NCBI GenBank assembly: GCA_028293325.1
Contig: JAQGPA010000156.1
Location: 1 to 39,612 of the forward strand
DNA: 39,612 nucleotides
Reading direction: 5' to 3'
DNA from: Pedosphaera sp.
Lineage (GTDB): Bacteria > Verrucomicrobiota > Verrucomicrobiia > Limisphaerales > Pedosphaeraceae
The position numbers were made by a program, and so were the translations under genes. Positions 25,686 to 34,736 of the stretch are shown in pieces. The notes beneath the pieces are model-generated. The model saw only the letters and a program-made list of their open reading frames with translations, did no database searches and was not told the DNA's origin. Within the stretch, counting starts at the first letter, position 1; each line of letters opens with the position of its first letter.

Positions 25686-26009
25686 TCAGCGCAGGGAGGT
25701 ATTGTTGGTCCCGGAATCTTCGAAGCGGATAATCGTTTCGCCAACTTTGGCGTAGCTCAGTTTTTCCCGCGCGAGGCGCTCCACGGTTTTGGGATCGCGA
25801 TGCAGGGCATCGATGGCGGCTTTCAAACGACGCTCGGTTTCCTGGTCCTGCTGGATCTGGGTATCGAGTTTCAGGATTTGCATGCGCATGCGTTCGTTTT
25901 GGTGGATGAGCGGGAGATAGAGGACTACGACGATGCCAAAACCGGCGAGTAACAGCAGGCAAATAACCACCCGGGTAAGTTTGCCCCAGATACCGATATC
26001 CACTTTCAT
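25686..26009 (-). CDS. FtsB/DivIC-family septum formation initiator
   Basis: 107-residue single-pass protein: a short cytoplasmic N-terminus, a membrane helix (VVICLLLLAGFGIVVVLYLPL, about 14-34), then a periplasmic coiled coil (ERMRMQILKLDTQIQQDQETERRLKAAIDAL) and the family C-terminal motif HRDPKTVERLAREKLSYAKVGE. This is the FtsB/DivIC layout of the FtsQLB divisome subcomplex. ATG 26009 chosen over an upstream in-frame TTG (26039). It sits 45 nt after the lipoprotein gene on the same strand. Confidence 0.88.
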   Translation of the reverse strand: MKVDIGIWGKLTRVVICLLLLAGFGIVVVLYLPLIHQNERMRMQILKLDTQIQQDQETERRLKAAIDALHRDPKTVERLAREKLSYAKVGETIIRFEDSGTNNTSLR

Positions 26010-26054
26010 TTCATCCAGTAAACCGCCAGACGAAGGCAAAGGAAAGAAGATAAA

Positions 26055-26426
26055 TTACCTTGTTACACGCTGCCACGCGGCCAGTTGTCGGTCGGGCCCG
26101 AACGTCAAACGGAGGAAGCGATCGGGCGTGGTGGTGAGCAAGTACGGTTGCGCGGTTGGTCCATAAGGATCGTAGTTGCCGTTGCCAATGAAGCCATGGG
26201 AATAACCGCGTTGAGTCAGCCATTCAACCACGACGGTGCCATTGTCCAGGCTGGCCGACTTATCCGGCGGGCCAAGTTCCAACACGGCCTGGTCGAAGGT
26301 GAAATTACCCACACGGCTGTGCCAATCAACGCGGGGTTTGGTGGCGCAGCCGGCAAGCAAAAGAAAAAGCAGCAAACAGAACAGGAGTGGGAGAGCCTGG
26401 CGGCGGTGAAAAGATGACGTCAGCAT
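26055..26426 (-). CDS. Small lipoprotein, BamE/SmpA-like fold possible
   Basis: 123 residues with signal peptide and lipobox LLAGC (cysteine 27), so lipid anchored. The mature part has a short motif set (GNFTFDQAVLELGPPDKSAS, WLTQRGYS, FLRLTFGPDRQLAAW) that recalls BamE/SmpA-type domains, where a helix pair precedes a three-stranded sheet, but similarity is weak. It precedes the DivIC/FtsB-like gene by 45 nt in the same direction. Function unassigned. Confidence 0.75.
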   Translation of the reverse strand: MLTSSFHRRQALPLLFCLLLFLLLAGCATKPRVDWHSRVGNFTFDQAVLELGPPDKSASLDNGTVVVEWLTQRGYSHGFIGNGNYDPYGPTAQPYLLTTTPDRFLRLTFGPDRQLAAWQRVTR

Positions 26427-26564
26427 GGGACAAGGATAGCAATTGGATGACTAAACGCAAGCGTGTGAGGGCGCAGGAGCAGAGCGATTGGCTGGGAATT
26501 GAATTCAGGCGGTGGACGTATTTGATTGTCAATGTGAAGGTTCGACTATAAGACTTTCCGGCGC

Positions 26565-27152
26565 ATGATTAAGGCTTTGCTGCTCATTTTTGAGCCCGGC
26601 ATGACTTGGGATAAAATTGTTCTGGCCAAGAGAAGTGTTTCTTTTGTCCTGTTCGCTTATCTTTTGCCACTCATTATCCTGAGCATTGCCGGGGAGTTGT
26701 TTGGTCTATTGTACTGGGGCAGACATCAGGAAATTGTGGGCGAGATGAGGCGTATTTCCACAAACATGGCGATCTATTATGGAAGCGCACAATTTGTGAT
26801 GAGCTTGGCGCTGGTTTTCGGTGGCGCGAAGCTGCTCAAATCCTTCGCGGGAACCTTTCATACCCGTCATAGTTATGGGCAGTGCTTCATCCTGGTGGCC
26901 TACACGCTGGGGCCGTTATTTCTGGTGCGATTGTTGGATGCTTTTCCATTCATGAACCCGTGGGCCACCTTCGCCATTGGCATTATTTTGTCCGTCGCTG
27001 TGCTTTACAACGGCATTCCGCGCATGCTGGAGCCGGATCCGCCCCACGCTTTTGGCCTTTATATCACCAGCGCCATGTTGCTGATTATCATCGGCGGGTT
27101 GGGTCGATTCCTGACGACGCTGGTGCTGGATGGCAAGTTGAACCTGCACTGA
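26565..27152 (+). CDS. Yip1-domain membrane protein
   Basis: 195 residues, five hydrophobic helices. The N-terminal lead LLIFEPGMTWDKIV and the central loop HSYGQCFILVAYTLGPLFLV are typical of bacterial YIP1 family proteins, whose function is unknown. Its 3' end is followed after 26 bp by the second copy of the MITE-like element and then by the convergent kinase-MurQ gene. Confidence 0.82.
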   Translation: MIKALLLIFEPGMTWDKIVLAKRSVSFVLFAYLLPLIILSIAGELFGLLYWGRHQEIVGEMRRISTNMAIYYGSAQFVMSLALVFGGAKLLKSFAGTFHTRHSYGQCFILVAYTLGPLFLVRLLDAFPFMNPWATFAIGIILSVAVLYNGIPRMLEPDPPHAFGLYITSAMLLIIIGGLGRFLTTLVLDGKLNLH

Positions 27153-27178
27153 CGATGCCGCCTAGCGGGCGTGGCGTT

Positions 27179-27359
27179 TAGAGCAGTTCCATAAATGCTG
27201 TAGCGCGGCGGAAAAGTTAGTGAGGGCAGCGGTCTTTTTGACTTTTGGCTTCGTTTCGGCTCGGTCACAGGCCACCTTGGGCATGCTCCCTGGCCAAAGC
27301 CTCGCCCAAAGTCAAAAATCCTCGCTCCGCCGCGCTACATCATTTCTGTCAATGCTCTA
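27179..27359. mobile_element. 181-bp MITE-like element, copy 2
   Basis: Same ends (TAGAGCA at 27179, TGCTCTA at 27353-27359) and the same 181-bp length as the copy at 11347-11527, in the same orientation, with about six substitutions by eye. TIRs 27179-27212 and 27326-27359. It lies between two convergent genes; its right end supplies the TAG stop of the kinase-MurQ gene. Its self-complementarity could also let it act as a bidirectional terminator here. Confidence 0.85.
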
Positions 27360-29192
27360 GCTCCGGCTCAACCTGGCACAAGCCTGTTTGATGACCCACC
27401 CTGATTTTTCCAAGGCAGCGCGGGCTCGCGCATAATCAACGCCTTTGAGTTCCTGCACGATGCGCACTGCGCGGTCGCGCAGTTTGATGTTCGACGGATT
27501 CAGATCCACCATCAGGTTGCCGACCACCTTGCCGGTTTGGACCATGGCCAATGTGGTAAAAATATTCAGGATCAGCTTGGTGGCGGTGCCGGCCTTGAGG
27601 CGAGTGGAGCCGGTTAATATTTCCGGGCCGACGTTGGGGAGGATCACCACATCGGGGCGGCTGGCGCGCGGAATTTTTAAAAAGGGATTGAAGCCCAGCA
27701 ATATTATTTTCGCGCCGCGTTGGCGAGCTTCGCCCAGGGCGCCCCAGACGAAGGGGGTGCGACCGCTGGCGGCGATGCCGACGACGATGTCGTGGCGGGT
27801 TACTTTTCGGAAATCAATCGCGCGTGCGCCGGCGGCGGGATCATCTTCCGCGCCTTCAACAGAGCGCCAGAGCGCGGTTTGGCCACCGGCGATGATGCCT
27901 TGCACCAGATCCGGGTCGGTGCGGAAGGTGGGCGGACATTCGCTGGCGTCGAGCACGCCTAAGCGTCCGCTGGTGCCTGCGCCGACGTAAAAAAGGCGTC
28001 CGCCCCGCTTGAATGCCCGGGTGATGAGGCGCACGGCTTGCTCGATTTGTTTGCGCTCCGCGAGAATGGCTTGAGGAATGCGCGCGTCCTCCGCGAGCAT
28101 GAGGTTGATGGCGTCGGACAACGGGAGCTTGTCCAAATTGAGCGAGCGGGGATTGCGTTGCTCGGTGGGGGAGAGGCGGGCATTTTCGGCTGCGGGAAAT
28201 TCCGGCAACAAATATTTCCGTGCGGGTGATGGCTGACGGGATTTGCGTGTGGCGGTTTGTCCGCCCCAAATACCTTGTGCCAGGGTGACCGCGCCCCAGA
28301 CACTTTCCCGTTTGATTGAGGAAACCACCGCGTTGCGCCGATGTTGGCGCAATTGCTGCGCGATTCGCCGGGCGAATAATGGCTGCTTGAGCAGGACGCT
28401 GCCGGCCATAATGAAATGGACGGGAGTCTTGGTGCCGACCAACTGACGGGCGCAGGCGAGAGCGGCATCGGCGAGGCTGTTGGCGGCATCGGCGAGGATT
28501 TCTTTTGCCAGGCGATCGCCGTGGTTGGCGGCGTTGAAGACGGCCACGGCGAGATCGGCCACGCTGGCCTTGGCGGCAGTTTGCGCCCAAGCGATGAGTT
28601 CGTTCGGTTCGTTGAGCAGCAGACGGTGCAGGAGTTTTTGTCCGAGACGCGGCCAGAGGCCATCGCGATCATAATGAAAGACGACCGTTTTGAGCGCGCG
28701 CAAACCGATTTCGTAGCCGCTGCCGTCGTCGCCCAAAAGGTGACCCCAGCCGCCGACTTTGACAATTTTGCCATCGGAGTTTTGGCCATAACAGCAGGAG
28801 CCGGTGCCGCTGAGAATGAGGACTTTGGTTGTGGAAGAGTCGCCGTTCATTTGTTGGACGGCGTGGAGGGCGGTTTCCAGATCGTTGGTGGCAAGGCAGG
28901 GGATTTGGGGCCAGACCTTGGCGGCAGCCAGGCGAATGCGTTGCCAATCCGTTTCAGTGCGAGCGCCGGCCAGACCGATGCCGACGGCATCCGGCTGCGG
29001 AAAGGCGATGGCGATGGAGCGGAGCAGTTGGACAAGTTGGGCGTCGCTCAATAATTTTAAATTGGCGGGTCCCGCTTCGAGGCGATGCAGGAGGCGGCAT
29101 TGGGCATCCGCCATGAGCGCGACGGTGTGCGTGCCGCCGCCTTCAATGCCCAGGAAGAAGGGGCGAGTGGTTTGCTGCGAACTTGTTGTCAT
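27357..29192 (-). CDS. Sugar kinase-MurQ fusion (amino-sugar kinase / MurNAc-6-P etherase)
   Basis: 611 residues in two domains. Residues 11-310 are an ASKHA-type BadF/BcrA-like kinase related to GlcNAc/MurNAc kinases: phosphate-1 loop GIEGGGTHTVALM, LILSGTGSCCYG, and the GGWGHLLGDDGSGYEIG block. Residues 350-611 are MurQ, N-acetylmuramic acid 6-phosphate etherase: SIS domain with GAGTSGRLGVLDASECPPT (E418) and VEGAEDD (E449) matching the two catalytic glutamates, plus the C-terminal region ending KSGWVIKQACA. Together they would phosphorylate MurNAc (or a related sugar) and cleave off lactate to give GlcNAc-6-P during peptidoglycan recycling. The TAG stop is supplied by the adjacent MITE-like element; the MurQ domain is otherwise complete. 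Confidence 0.9.
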   Translation of the reverse strand: MTTSSQQTTRPFFLGIEGGGTHTVALMADAQCRLLHRLEAGPANLKLLSDAQLVQLLRSIAIAFPQPDAVGIGLAGARTETDWQRIRLAAAKVWPQIPCLATNDLETALHAVQQMNGDSSTTKVLILSGTGSCCYGQNSDGKIVKVGGWGHLLGDDGSGYEIGLRALKTVVFHYDRDGLWPRLGQKLLHRLLLNEPNELIAWAQTAAKASVADLAVAVFNAANHGDRLAKEILADAANSLADAALACARQLVGTKTPVHFIMAGSVLLKQPLFARRIAQQLRQHRRNAVVSSIKRESVWGAVTLAQGIWGGQTATRKSRQPSPARKYLLPEFPAAENARLSPTEQRNPRSLNLDKLPLSDAINLMLAEDARIPQAILAERKQIEQAVRLITRAFKRGGRLFYVGAGTSGRLGVLDASECPPTFRTDPDLVQGIIAGGQTALWRSVEGAEDDPAAGARAIDFRKVTRHDIVVGIAASGRTPFVWGALGEARQRGAKIILLGFNPFLKIPRASRPDVVILPNVGPEILTGSTRLKAGTATKLILNIFTTLAMVQTGKVVGNLMVDLNPSNIKLRDRAVRIVQELKGVDYARARAALEKSGWVIKQACARLSRS

Positions 29193-29903
<711 letters not shown>

Positions 29904-29947
29904 GTCAGATCAAAAATTCCAAGAACTTATTACTTCAGCCTAAACAT

Positions 29948-31702
29948 ATGACCAAAAAATTCATCGCATCACTCATAACCTTGCTGCTCTTCGCCGCCCT
30001 CCTTGGGCGCGCGCAGGACACCAACGCCCCGGCCATGACCAACATGCCGGCGGCCGATACCAATGCTGCGCCAGCGGCAGCCGCCGCACCCGCCTCCACG
30101 GATCCGAAACCCGACCCTACCGGCACCGCCACAGGCGCGTCTGCTGACGCGCAGGACGCGGGTGGCACCCATTTTGTCGTCAGCGAACCGACCGCGCTGA
30201 GCGATGACGACAAGAAGGTTCCGGATAAGGTGAAAGCTTATACGGATGCCAAGAAGGCGTTCGATGATTATACCGCGCAGGCGAAGTTGGAACCATTGGC
30301 GGTAAAATTGTCCGATGCCGTTGGCCACAACCGCGTTGCCGTCAACTTCATGTGGACGTTGATCACCGGCTTTTTGGTCATGTTCATGCAAGCCGGCTTT
30401 GCGCTGGTGGAAACCGGTTTGTGCCGCGCGAAAAACGCGGGTCACACCATGGCGATGAATTTCATGATTTATCCCATGGGCATGCTGGGTTTCTACGTGT
30501 GCGGATTTGCGTTTATGTTCGGTGGTTTGGGCTCGATCGGCACGATGGGTGGTTATGCCGGCCTGAACCATGAGGCGACATTGCATCTCTTCGGACACGA
30601 TTGGGGTATCATCGGAATGAAGGGCTTTTTCCTCCAAGGCGCCGGTTATGATACGGCGGCGTTTGCGTTGTTCCTGTTCCAGATGGTGTTCATGGACACG
30701 ACGGCAACGATTCCGACCGGTGGTGCGGCGGAACGCTGGAAATTCTCCGCGTTCATGATTTACGGTTGCTGCATTGGCACCATCATGTATCCGCTCTTCG
30801 GTAATTGGGTATGGGGCGGTGGCTGGTTGTCCCAACTCGGCGCCAACTTCCCTGCCTTGGGTCACGGTCATCTGGACTTTGCCGGTTCATCCGTGGTGCA
30901 TATGCAAGGTGGCGTCATCTGCCTTATTTTCTGCTGGCTGATCGGGCCGCGCCTCGGCAAGTACGACAAGAGTGGCAAGCTGGTGCATCCGATTACGCCG
31001 CACAGCATTCCCCTGGTGATGCTGGGCACGTTCATTCTCGCGTTCGGTTGGTTCGGTTTCAATCCTGGTTCGACCCTCGCGGGCACTGACCTCCGCATCG
31101 CAGTCGTGGCGGTCAACACGATGCTGGCATCCGCCACTGGCGCACTGGCGACCACCCTGTATATGTGGTGGTTCAAGACCAAGAAACCGGATCCCTCCAT
31201 GATGTGCAACGGCATGTTGGCGGGTCTCGTCGCCATCACCGCTCCTTGCGCGTTCGTTAGCGCGGGAGGCGCGGCTCTCATTGGTATCGTCTCGGGTATC
31301 CTCGTGGTGGAAGCCGTATTCTTCTTCGACCGGATTGGCATTGACGATTGCGTCGGGGCCATCTCGGTCCACGGCGTGAACGGCGCGTGGGGCTGCCTCT
31401 CCATTGGATTGCTCGCCGACGGGACCTACGGTGACGGTTTGAATGGTGTGGCTGGCAACGTAAAAGGCCTGTTTTACGGTGGCGGCCTGGGCCAGTTCTG
31501 GGCTGAGTGCATTGGCGTGGTCACCTGTTTTGTCACGCTGTCAATCCTCTCGCTCTTCGTTTACTACGTCGCCGAGAAACTCGTGGGTAACCGCGTGTCG
31601 GCTGAAGTGGAAATCGAAGGTCTGGACGTGCCGGAAATGGGCGTGCCCGGGTATGCCGGTTTCGTGATGGACAAGCAGTCCGAGACACCGATGCAGCGGT
31701 AA
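29948..31702 (+). CDS. amt: Ammonium transporter Amt with long N-terminal extension
   Basis: 584 residues. Signal peptide (MTKKFIASLITLLLFAALLGRAQ), then about 100 residues rich in Ala/Pro/Asp/Thr and a short helix (DKVKAYTDAKKAFDDY), then the 11-helix Amt channel from about residue 130 (WTLITGFLVMFMQAGFALVETG). The twin pore histidines are H318 (VVHMQGG) and H475 (SVHGVNG), and the FNPGST and GLCRAKNAGHTMAMN motifs are present. Conducts ammonium into the cytoplasm; PII binding blocks it when nitrogen is plentiful. ATG 29948 chosen over the GTG at 29900 because it begins a proper signal peptide. Most Amt proteins are about 400-450 residues; the extension is unusual. Confidence 0.93.
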   Translation: MTKKFIASLITLLLFAALLGRAQDTNAPAMTNMPAADTNAAPAAAAAPASTDPKPDPTGTATGASADAQDAGGTHFVVSEPTALSDDDKKVPDKVKAYTDAKKAFDDYTAQAKLEPLAVKLSDAVGHNRVAVNFMWTLITGFLVMFMQAGFALVETGLCRAKNAGHTMAMNFMIYPMGMLGFYVCGFAFMFGGLGSIGTMGGYAGLNHEATLHLFGHDWGIIGMKGFFLQGAGYDTAAFALFLFQMVFMDTTATIPTGGAAERWKFSAFMIYGCCIGTIMYPLFGNWVWGGGWLSQLGANFPALGHGHLDFAGSSVVHMQGGVICLIFCWLIGPRLGKYDKSGKLVHPITPHSIPLVMLGTFILAFGWFGFNPGSTLAGTDLRIAVVAVNTMLASATGALATTLYMWWFKTKKPDPSMMCNGMLAGLVAITAPCAFVSAGGAALIGIVSGILVVEAVFFFDRIGIDDCVGAISVHGVNGAWGCLSIGLLADGTYGDGLNGVAGNVKGLFYGGGLGQFWAECIGVVTCFVTLSILSLFVYYVAEKLVGNRVSAEVEIEGLDVPEMGVPGYAGFVMDKQSETPMQR

Positions 31703-31733
31703 TTTAGAGCAGGTGAGGAACCGCAGATAAATG

Positions 31734-31763
31734 GCTGCGCGAGGGTTGAATCCCTCGCGCAGC
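31734..31763 (+). repeat. 12-bp GC-rich hairpin between amt and the small membrane gene
   Basis: Perfect stem gctgcgcgaggg (31734-31745) / ccctcgcgcagc (31752-31763) with loop ttgaat, 32 nt after the amt stop. No T-run follows, so it is more likely a mRNA-stabilising or processing hairpin, or a partial attenuator, than a full terminator. Confidence 0.8.
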
Positions 31764-31799
31764 TTGCTAAAACAGAAATAAAAAATACAAATAAACTTT

Positions 31800-32129
31800 A
31801 TGCAAACACAACTCTTTCACGGTTTGATGTGGATCACGGCGCTCATCGTGGGCGGCATGATCGGCCTGGCTTTTGGAATGATTCAGACCCTGGCGTTGCG
31901 CCGCAACGAGAGACTGCAGCTCCATGGCAAGCTCAAGAGCGGTTGGTCGGTCATGCCCGGATCTGGGGCGCGGGTCGCCTATCTGCTGGTGGCTCTGGCG
32001 CTGGTGCAATTCATCTGCCCGTTGTTGTTCGCGAACGGGACGCAATGGCTGGTTTCAGCGGGAGTCGTGGGCGGCTATGCCGTGATGCTCACCCGGCAAC
32101 TCCGGCAAAAAATGGCGGAAAGCCGCTAA
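31800..32129 (+). CDS. Small membrane protein inside the PII-Amt-PII operon
   Basis: 109 residues with three hydrophobic helices (about 8-29, 58-78 and 83-96) and a basic cytoplasmic loop (LALRRNERLQLHGKLKSGW). It lies between amt and the second PII gene in the same direction, with a 71-nt gap to the latter. I recognise no family. Its position suggests a role in ammonium transport or in membrane association of PII, but that is inference from context only. Confidence 0.75.
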   Translation: MQTQLFHGLMWITALIVGGMIGLAFGMIQTLALRRNERLQLHGKLKSGWSVMPGSGARVAYLLVALALVQFICPLLFANGTQWLVSAGVVGGYAVMLTRQLRQKMAESR

Positions 32130-32191
32130 TCAGCGGTCCTGGATTTAGAGGCAGCCCGGTTGTGAGCGGCCGGGTTTCTTCAGTCGATTAA

Positions 32192-32539
<348 letters not shown>

Positions 32540-32703
32540 ACCCGGCTGCCGCCAATGAACGCTTGAGGGGGATTCTGACGTTTTGTAAAGACAGGATGTT
32601 TTGTGCCCAATATTTCCGCGCGGCAGGAGGGGCACCGACCAGCCAGTTCAGATGGCGCTGTGATGTTTTATCGGATTGTTTTGCCGATGTTTAAATAGCG
32701 CCC

Positions 32704-34140
32704 ATGGACTTCAAACCTGATTTAGTTTCGGTCAATCCGTTGATGGTGGCGCCGTTTGCGCTTTTACTGGCGTTGATTGCGCTGGCGCCGCTTTTCTTTT
32801 CGGCCTGGTGGGGCAGGCATTATCCGAAGGTGACTGGCGCGCTTGCGGCAGTCGTGGTTGCTTATTACCTGGTCGGCCTGCACGCCGCGCCGCATGTGTG
32901 GCACACCGCCCGGGAGTATGTCAGTTTCATCGCCCTGATCGGTTCGTTGTTCGTCGTGTCGGGAGGAATTCACATCAATGTGAAAGGCGAGGCGACGCCC
33001 TTCGCCAATGTTGTTTTTCTACTGGTTAGCGCCATCACGGCCAATCTGCTGGGGACCACGGGCGCCTCGATGCTCATGATCCGCCCATGGTTGCGCATGA
33101 ACAAGTATCGCATCACGGGCCATCATGTGGTGTTTTTCATTTTCATCGTCTCCAACGTGGGTGGCTGCCTGACGCCGATTGGCGATCCGCCGCTTTTTCT
33201 GGGGTACCTGATGGGCGTGCCATTCTGGTGGGTGGCCGCGCATTGCCTGCCGATGTGGGCGGTGGGTGTGGGCGTGTTGTTGCTGATGTTTTTTGTGGTG
33301 GATTACCGCAATTTTCTGCGCGCGCCCCGGTCAGTGCGGGCGGCGGAAACCGGGCATGGCGAATCATGGCGATTCACGGGGCTGGGAAACCTTTTCTTTT
33401 TGGGCGTCATCCTGGCAGCGGTGCTCATCAATAATCCGCCATTTTTGCGGGAGGCGTTGATGGTGGCCGCGGCGCTGGGTTCCTATTTCACGACGCAGAA
33501 ATCGGTGCATGACTCGAATCATTTTACGCTGGCTCCGATCAAGGAAGTGGCGATTCTATTCATCGGCATATTTGCCACGATGCTGCCCGCCCTGGATTGG
33601 TTGCAAGGGAACGCCGACAGATTGACGACCGCAGCGCCGGGATTCTTTTATTGGGGGTCCGGCTGTCTCTCCAGCGTGCTGGATAACGCGCCGACCTATC
33701 TCTGCTTCCTGAAAGCCAGCTTTGGACGGTTCATACCGCCGGAAATGATCCCCCAGGTGGCACATGTGGTGCAGACCCATGGCGCGGATCTGGCCAATCT
33801 GACCGGACCATACGCGGTCGAGATCAAACAAACTTTTGCAGCGCTTCAAAAATATGATGCGGCCGGGCTATCCCGCGGTTTTGTGAGCACTGATGAGATC
33901 CAAGTGGCTTACCTGTTGGGAAATCTCAAGTTCAACGCGTATATCGTGGCGGTCAGTGTGGGAGCGGTTTTTTTTGGGGCCAACACGTATATTGGCAACG
34001 GGCCAAATTTCATGGTCAAGGCCATCGCGGACCATCAGAAGGTGCACACACCGACCTTTCTGAACTATGTTTTCAATTACACAATCCCATTCATGCTACC
34101 GATGCTACTGATCGTCTGGTGGTTATTTTTCCGAACCTGA
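32704..34140 (+). CDS. NhaD/ArsB-type sodium:proton antiporter
   Basis: 478 residues with about 11-12 membrane helices. Features of the ion-transporter (NhaD/CitMHS) superfamily: FANVVFLLVSAITANLLGTTGASML, the reentrant-loop motif SNVGGCLTPIGDPPLFLGYL, and near the C-terminus a second GANTYIGNGPNFMVKA loop. It should exchange Na+ for H+ across the inner membrane; NhaD-like proteins of this length occur in Verrucomicrobia, Bacteroidetes and Chlamydiae. It starts 165 nt after the second PII gene and may be a separate unit. Followed by a structured 3' region and terminator. Confidence 0.87.
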   Translation: MDFKPDLVSVNPLMVAPFALLLALIALAPLFFSAWWGRHYPKVTGALAAVVVAYYLVGLHAAPHVWHTAREYVSFIALIGSLFVVSGGIHINVKGEATPFANVVFLLVSAITANLLGTTGASMLMIRPWLRMNKYRITGHHVVFFIFIVSNVGGCLTPIGDPPLFLGYLMGVPFWWVAAHCLPMWAVGVGVLLLMFFVVDYRNFLRAPRSVRAAETGHGESWRFTGLGNLFFLGVILAAVLINNPPFLREALMVAAALGSYFTTQKSVHDSNHFTLAPIKEVAILFIGIFATMLPALDWLQGNADRLTTAAPGFFYWGSGCLSSVLDNAPTYLCFLKASFGRFIPPEMIPQVAHVVQTHGADLANLTGPYAVEIKQTFAALQKYDAAGLSRGFVSTDEIQVAYLLGNLKFNAYIVAVSVGAVFFGANTYIGNGPNFMVKAIADHQKVHTPTFLNYVFNYTIPFMLPMLLIVWWLFFRT

Positions 34141-34175
34141 ACCAACCCATGCAGAAACCAACTTAACCCTTTTGT

Positions 34176-34314
34176 GCCGGCTCGGAAGGTGGATGAGCCG
34201 TCGTGGCGGCGCCAATTAGCCAATGAAAGGAACCATCGCTATGAGTTCCTTCTCTGCTACGACGTGTAGGAATTTCTTTTCCGGGGTTTGCTTCGATTCA
34301 GCCCGGGAAAAGAA
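34176..34314 (+). ncRNA. Candidate structured RNA / structured 3' UTR after the antiporter gene
   Basis: No ORF, but four helices fit in order: ggctc/gagcc (34179-34183/34195-34199); cgtcgtggc/gctacgacg (34199-34207/34256-34264), which encloses aaggaac/gttcctt (34227-34233/34245-34251); and ttcttttcc/ggaaaagaa (34274-34282/34306-34314). A strong terminator follows directly at 34319-34355. This could be a small RNA, a 3' UTR element of the antiporter mRNA, or an unrecognised regulatory RNA; no known riboswitch core was recognised. Confidence 0.45.
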
Positions 34315-34318
34315 TCGG

Positions 34319-34355
34319 CGGCGTGGACCGAAAGGTCCACGCCGTTTTTGTTTTT
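34319..34355 (+). terminator. Strong intrinsic terminator
   Basis: 11-bp stem beginning cggcgtggacc (34319-34329), GAAA tetraloop (34330-34333), complementary arm ggtccacgccg (34334-34344), then ttttt g ttttt. It ends the antiporter transcript and/or the structured RNA upstream. Confidence 0.92.
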
Positions 34356-34736
34356 AGGTGACTTGTGGATGTTCGCGGCGGCGGTTTGAGAAGGGAAGGA
34401 GAAACGATCAAGGATGGGATGACCGATCCTTGGCTGGTGTGTTTGTAAATACATCATTTCAAAAAGCGATGGGACGAGCGTTTGGTACCCCTCACCCCGC
34501 ACCCTCCTCCATCCGAGTGCTTCCGCACGGGTCATTCAGGGAGTGGAATGCGCCGGGTGGTAAGGCAGGGCTTGCAAGTTTCTGCTCGCCCGTCGTGATT
34601 TAGGTGAAGCGGCGTAAACGCCGCGCTCCCACTCTTCCCGCTCGGGCGGGGCGAGGGAGACGGGAGGCGCTGGAACTTCTTGCGCAACTGCGGCTGGTTA
34701 CGAAATAATTTTCTATAATTTATGCCGGCGGGGAGT
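34356..34736. other. Intergenic DNA with short dispersed repeats
   Basis: No credible gene. It contains a gtgcttccgcacggg motif near 34520 (also near 36811), a cccctcaccccgcaccctc tract near 34490 resembling the one near 36860, and a hairpin gcggcg-taaa-cgccgc near 34611-34626. These look like REP/dispersed intergenic repeats. It separates the plus-strand antiporter unit from the minus-strand two-component pair (convergent 3' ends). Confidence 0.55.
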
